The translations under genes were made by a program, and so were the position numbers. Shown here piece by piece: positions 5,603 to 7,105 of a DNA stretch of 7,105 bases. The DNA is from Acidobacteriaceae bacterium (GTDB taxonomy: Bacteria > Acidobacteriota > Terriglobia > Terriglobales > Acidobacteriaceae), in the NCBI GenBank assembly GCA_030042915.1, contig JASHYS010000171.1, forward strand, positions 1 to 7,105. The letters run 5' to 3'. The notes beneath the pieces are model-generated. The model was given only the letters and a program-made list of their open reading frames with translations. It was not told the DNA's origin and searched no databases. Within the stretch, counting starts at the first letter, position 1, and every line of letters begins with the position of its first letter.

Positions 5603-6118
5603 CTACGCCAGCGGATCGACCCCGAAGCGGTTGGCGCCTCGGGTTCCACGAATAAAACCGAGAAAGGCGAGAATCACCGGCAGCGCGATCACTGTTAAGT
5701 TGAGCAGCACCATCCATCCGGGCCGATTCAGGTCGTGCCACCTCTTGACCTGTGTGGCCAAGCTAATCCAAACACAAATCACAAGGAACACAAGATCGAT
5801 CGCGAGTCCGACGGGTTCGCTGCCGGACCTGCCTAAAAGCTCGACCACGACTCCCACGAGCAGGTTGAAGACCATCAGCGACAGTGAGATGGCCCAGAAC
5901 CCGGAACGCGTAGTCCGGCCGTGAAATGACCAAATGCTCGGAATCTTATTCGGAGTGGCTTGCTGCGGGGATTCGGGAACTGGTAGATTCCGTTTCTGCA
6001 ACTCGAGGCGAGCTGCATCCAGCATGGAGGGTTGCCAGTCCTGAGGGCGGAGCAGCATCGCTGTCAGCTCTTCGGCGGTTTTTCCTGCAGTAATTCCTTC
6101 GGCATCGGTCGCCTGCAT
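5603..6118 (-). CDS. DUF805-family inner-membrane protein with N-terminal helical extension
   Basis: DUF805 proteins are small bacterial inner-membrane proteins whose role is not established. The 171-aa product has a cytosolic-looking segment at 1-58 and a classic DUF805 domain from about 61. FHGRTTRSGFW opens the domain, KRWHDLNRPGW (125-135) is the usual charged loop, and GTRGANRFGVDPL (158-170) closes it. Three hydrophobic helices lie at about 73-95, 103-123 and 134-157. The N-terminal part includes LLRPQDWQPSMLDAARLEL (22-40), predicted helical. It resembles short helical segments on other bacterial membrane proteins where position and charge (QKR) repeat; no function is known to me. The ATG at 6116-6118 has GGAGG 7 bases upstream. 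An upstream in-frame GTG at 6166 has no such site. Convergent with hom, divergent from the small zinc-ribbon gene. Confidence 0.9.
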   Translation of the reverse strand: MQATDAEGITAGKTAEELTAMLLRPQDWQPSMLDAARLELQKRNLPVPESPQQATPNKIPSIWSFHGRTTRSGFWAISLSLMVFNLLVGVVVELLGRSGSEPVGLAIDLVFLVICVWISLATQVKRWHDLNRPGWMVLLNLTVIALPVILAFLGFIRGTRGANRFGVDPLA

Positions 6119-6125
6119 TTTTCCG

Positions 6126-6134
6126 CCTCCTCCC
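6126..6134 (-). promoter_or_regulatory. Shine-Dalgarno site of the DUF805 gene
   Basis: GGGAGGAGG on the minus strand ends 7 bases before ATG 6116-6118 and fixes that start over the upstream GTG. Confidence 0.8.
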
Positions 6135-6234
6135 GGTTCGAGTTCAAAAAGCCCATCCGGTCCCACCGCGAGCCATCTCCCAGGGGCGCGGTCGATTTCG
6201 CAGTCTTATTGAAGTGGGTGGAAAGGCCGCGACG

Positions 6235-6242
6235 CGATTGTA
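6235..6242 (-). promoter_or_regulatory. Candidate -10 element for the DUF805 gene
   Basis: TACAAT on the minus strand (6242-6237) matches the -10 consensus at five of six bases. It would give a leader of roughly 110 bases. It is the mirror image of the plus-strand element at 6290-6297. No good -35 was found at 16-18 bp. Confidence 0.35.
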
Positions 6243-6289
6243 AACCCGGCCATGCGCCTTCGTCCGCAATCCTTCGGGGACCCGTGCAC

Positions 6290-6297
6290 TACAATCG
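6290..6297 (+). promoter_or_regulatory. Candidate -10 element for the 68-aa zinc-ribbon-like gene
   Basis: TACAAT (6290-6295), preceded by GTGCAC, lies 32 bases before the ATG at 6328, giving a short leader that includes GGAGG at 6312-6316. The -35 region is poor. TACAATCG is exactly repeated in inverted form at 6235-6242. Confidence 0.5.
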
Positions 6298-6327
6298 TGG
6301 AAATCCTCGCCGGAGGTCCCCCGCCTC

Positions 6328-6534
6328 ATGATTGACACGATTTATCGATGTGAGATTTGCGGAGAAGAAAGCCAGAACCCCAACCATTGGCTCGTCATTC
6401 GCTGCAACAGCGAACAATTGACTGTCTATAAATGGACGAAGGAAGCCGCCGACACGCCCGGCGCGCGCCACTATTGCGGCGAAGCCCACGCCCAGGTCTA
6501 CATCAGCCGCTGGCTCGAAGCCGCGTGTTCGTAA
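6328..6534 (+). CDS. Small zinc-ribbon-like protein, 68 aa, function unknown
   Basis: The protein begins MIDTIYRCEICGEES and has C8-x2-C11 near the N-terminus and C50-x3-H54 (YCGEAH) near the C-terminus, a plausible four-ligand zinc site. C26 and C67 are additional cysteines. The middle (NHWLVIRCNSEQLTVYKW) looks like two beta strands, as in zinc ribbons, and the end (ISRWLEAA) is a short helix. There is no signal peptide, so it is probably cytosolic. I recall similar short 'CxxCG ... CGEAC' proteins in Acidobacteria but know of no function. GGAGG at 6312-6316 is 11 bases before the ATG, a rather long spacing, which slightly weakens the start choice; no better start exists. It is divergent from DUF805 and convergent with the LacI-type regulator, so it is probably expressed alone. 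Confidence 0.78.
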   Translation: MIDTIYRCEICGEESQNPNHWLVIRCNSEQLTVYKWTKEAADTPGARHYCGEAHAQVYISRWLEAACS

Positions 6535-6588
6535 AGGCAGGGATTAGGGAACAGGGATTAGAGATTGGGAAAACAGGGAGCAAGGGAG
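6533..6588. repeat. CAGGGA-type degenerate repeat cluster after the zinc-ribbon gene
   Basis: The units are CAGGGATTAG (6538-6547), CAGGGATTAG (6552-6561) and CAGGGAGCAAGG (6574-6585). The cluster begins inside the TAA stop (6532-6534). AAAGGCAGGGA at 6533-6543 recurs exactly at 5522-5532, right after the hom stop codon. The CAGGGAGCAAGG unit recurs at 4045-4056. Confidence 0.7.
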
Positions 6589-6595
6589 CCGAACC

Positions 6596-6623
6596 AGCCG
6601 CAGGCTTCGAGCTAAGAGTTTTT
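6596..6623 (+). terminator. Weak candidate terminator after the zinc-ribbon gene
   Basis: A short stem, AGCC (6596-6599) with GGCT (6603-6606), is followed 12 bases later by a run of five T (6619-6623). The stem is short and far from the T-run, so this is marginal. Confidence 0.2.
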
Positions 6624-6644
6624 CTACTCCCTATTGGTTACTGG

Positions 6645-7105
6645 CTACTCCCGGCTTTTCGCCGGCCCCGTCGACTCGCGCACCACCAGCTCCGGCTCCA
6701 TCATGATCTCTTCAGGGAACTCCTTGTCGTGGTCCGCAATCCGTTCCAGAAGAAGCTGCGCGCCCTTCTGGCCCATCTCCACGAGCGGCTGGCGCACCGT
6801 GGTCAGCGACGGCGTGTTATAGGCCGCGGAGAGAATGTCGTCGAATCCCACCACAGAAACATCGCCCGGCACACTCAAACCCGCGTCCTTTAGTGCGCGG
6901 ATGGCGCCCATTGCTGCTGTGTCGTTAAAGCAGAAGAGCGCAGTGAAATCGCGCGTCTTCTCCAGCAGGGCCCGGGTTGGGCCGTAGGCGTCCTGCGGAT
7001 CCATGGGGTGCTGGCCGGTCTTCAGCGGCCAGCCGCTGGAATCAAGATGGATTTCGAGCGCCGGATTGGTGGTCAGGTTCAGCTCCCGGGCCACCTTCTG
7101 AATGC
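6645..7105 (-). CDS. LacI-family transcriptional regulator, C-terminal ligand-binding part
   Basis: LacI-type repressors bind operator DNA through an N-terminal helix-turn-helix and sense a sugar-like ligand with a periplasmic-binding-protein-like domain. Only the last 152 or so residues are present; the frame is open through the right window edge, so the DNA-binding domain is off-window. Signature segments are FTALFCFNDTAAMGAIRAL, LSVPGDVSVVGFDDI, the LTTVRQPL linker strand, MGQKGAQLLLERI, and a terminal PELVVREST, all in the family order. The Asp residues in FND and GFDD are typical ligand-pocket positions. The effector and regulon cannot be told from this part; carbohydrate control is the usual role. 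The last codons form a CCGGC/GCCGG hairpin (6651-6665), and the TAG stop (6645-6647) falls inside a repeat-like CTCCC-rich stretch. Confidence 0.93.
   Translation of the reverse strand, partial: IQKVARELNLTTNPALEIHLDSSGWPLKTGQHPMDPQDAYGPTRALLEKTRDFTALFCFNDTAAMGAIRALKDAGLSVPGDVSVVGFDDILSAAYNTPSLTTVRQPLVEMGQKGAQLLLERIADHDKEFPEEIMMEPELVVRESTGPAKSRE

Noticed and set aside
6119..6166. Upstream GTG start for the DUF805 protein
   Set aside because: The extension would translate the Shine-Dalgarno purine run (giving PGGGG), while the ATG at 6118 has perfect spacing to it.

Overview
This window is GC-rich chromosomal DNA that most resembles an Acidobacteriota genome (class Terriglobia or close relatives). 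Three features suggest this: a TonB-dependent receptor with an N-terminal carboxypeptidase-regulatory-like domain, a small exported Cys/His/Met-rich protein beside it, and gene gaps filled with short degenerate repeats. The assignment rests on protein style and gene context, not on a marker gene. No rRNA, tRNA, CRISPR array, insertion sequence or phage gene was seen.

Layout, left to right. (1) The window opens inside a plus-strand Sir2/CobB-type NAD-dependent protein deacylase, of which only the C-terminal zinc-module half is present. (2) A minus-strand conserved protein of unknown function (about 134 aa) converges on it; a 9-bp tandem repeat fills the junction. (3) Two hairpin-forming inverted repeats separate that gene from the 3' end of a minus-strand outer-membrane TonB-dependent receptor (763 aa). 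(4) Upstream of the receptor on the same strand, across a 221-bp leader, is a 128-aa exported Cys/His/Met-rich protein. This pair is the most interesting part of the window: it looks like a metal (perhaps copper) handling module. (5) A repeat-rich divergent spacer leads to homoserine dehydrogenase (plus strand, 435 aa, with an ACT domain), the branch-point enzyme for threonine and methionine. (6) Convergent with it is a minus-strand DUF805 membrane protein carrying an extra N-terminal helical segment. (7) A divergent promoter region with mirrored -10 hexamers serves the DUF805 gene and a 68-aa plus-strand zinc-ribbon-like protein. (8) After another repeat cluster, the window ends inside a minus-strand LacI-family regulator, of which only the C-terminal ligand-binding part is present.

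Apart from the receptor and the small exported protein, these genes are single transcription units with unrelated housekeeping or regulatory roles. The intergenic DNA holds a recognisable family of short repeats (CAGGGA-type units, a 9-mer array and hairpins), several of which touch or contain stop codons of the flanking genes. Gene starts were set by Shine-Dalgarno sites where visible. This moves three starts inward from the longest open frame: the receptor, homoserine dehydrogenase (GTG start) and the DUF805 gene.
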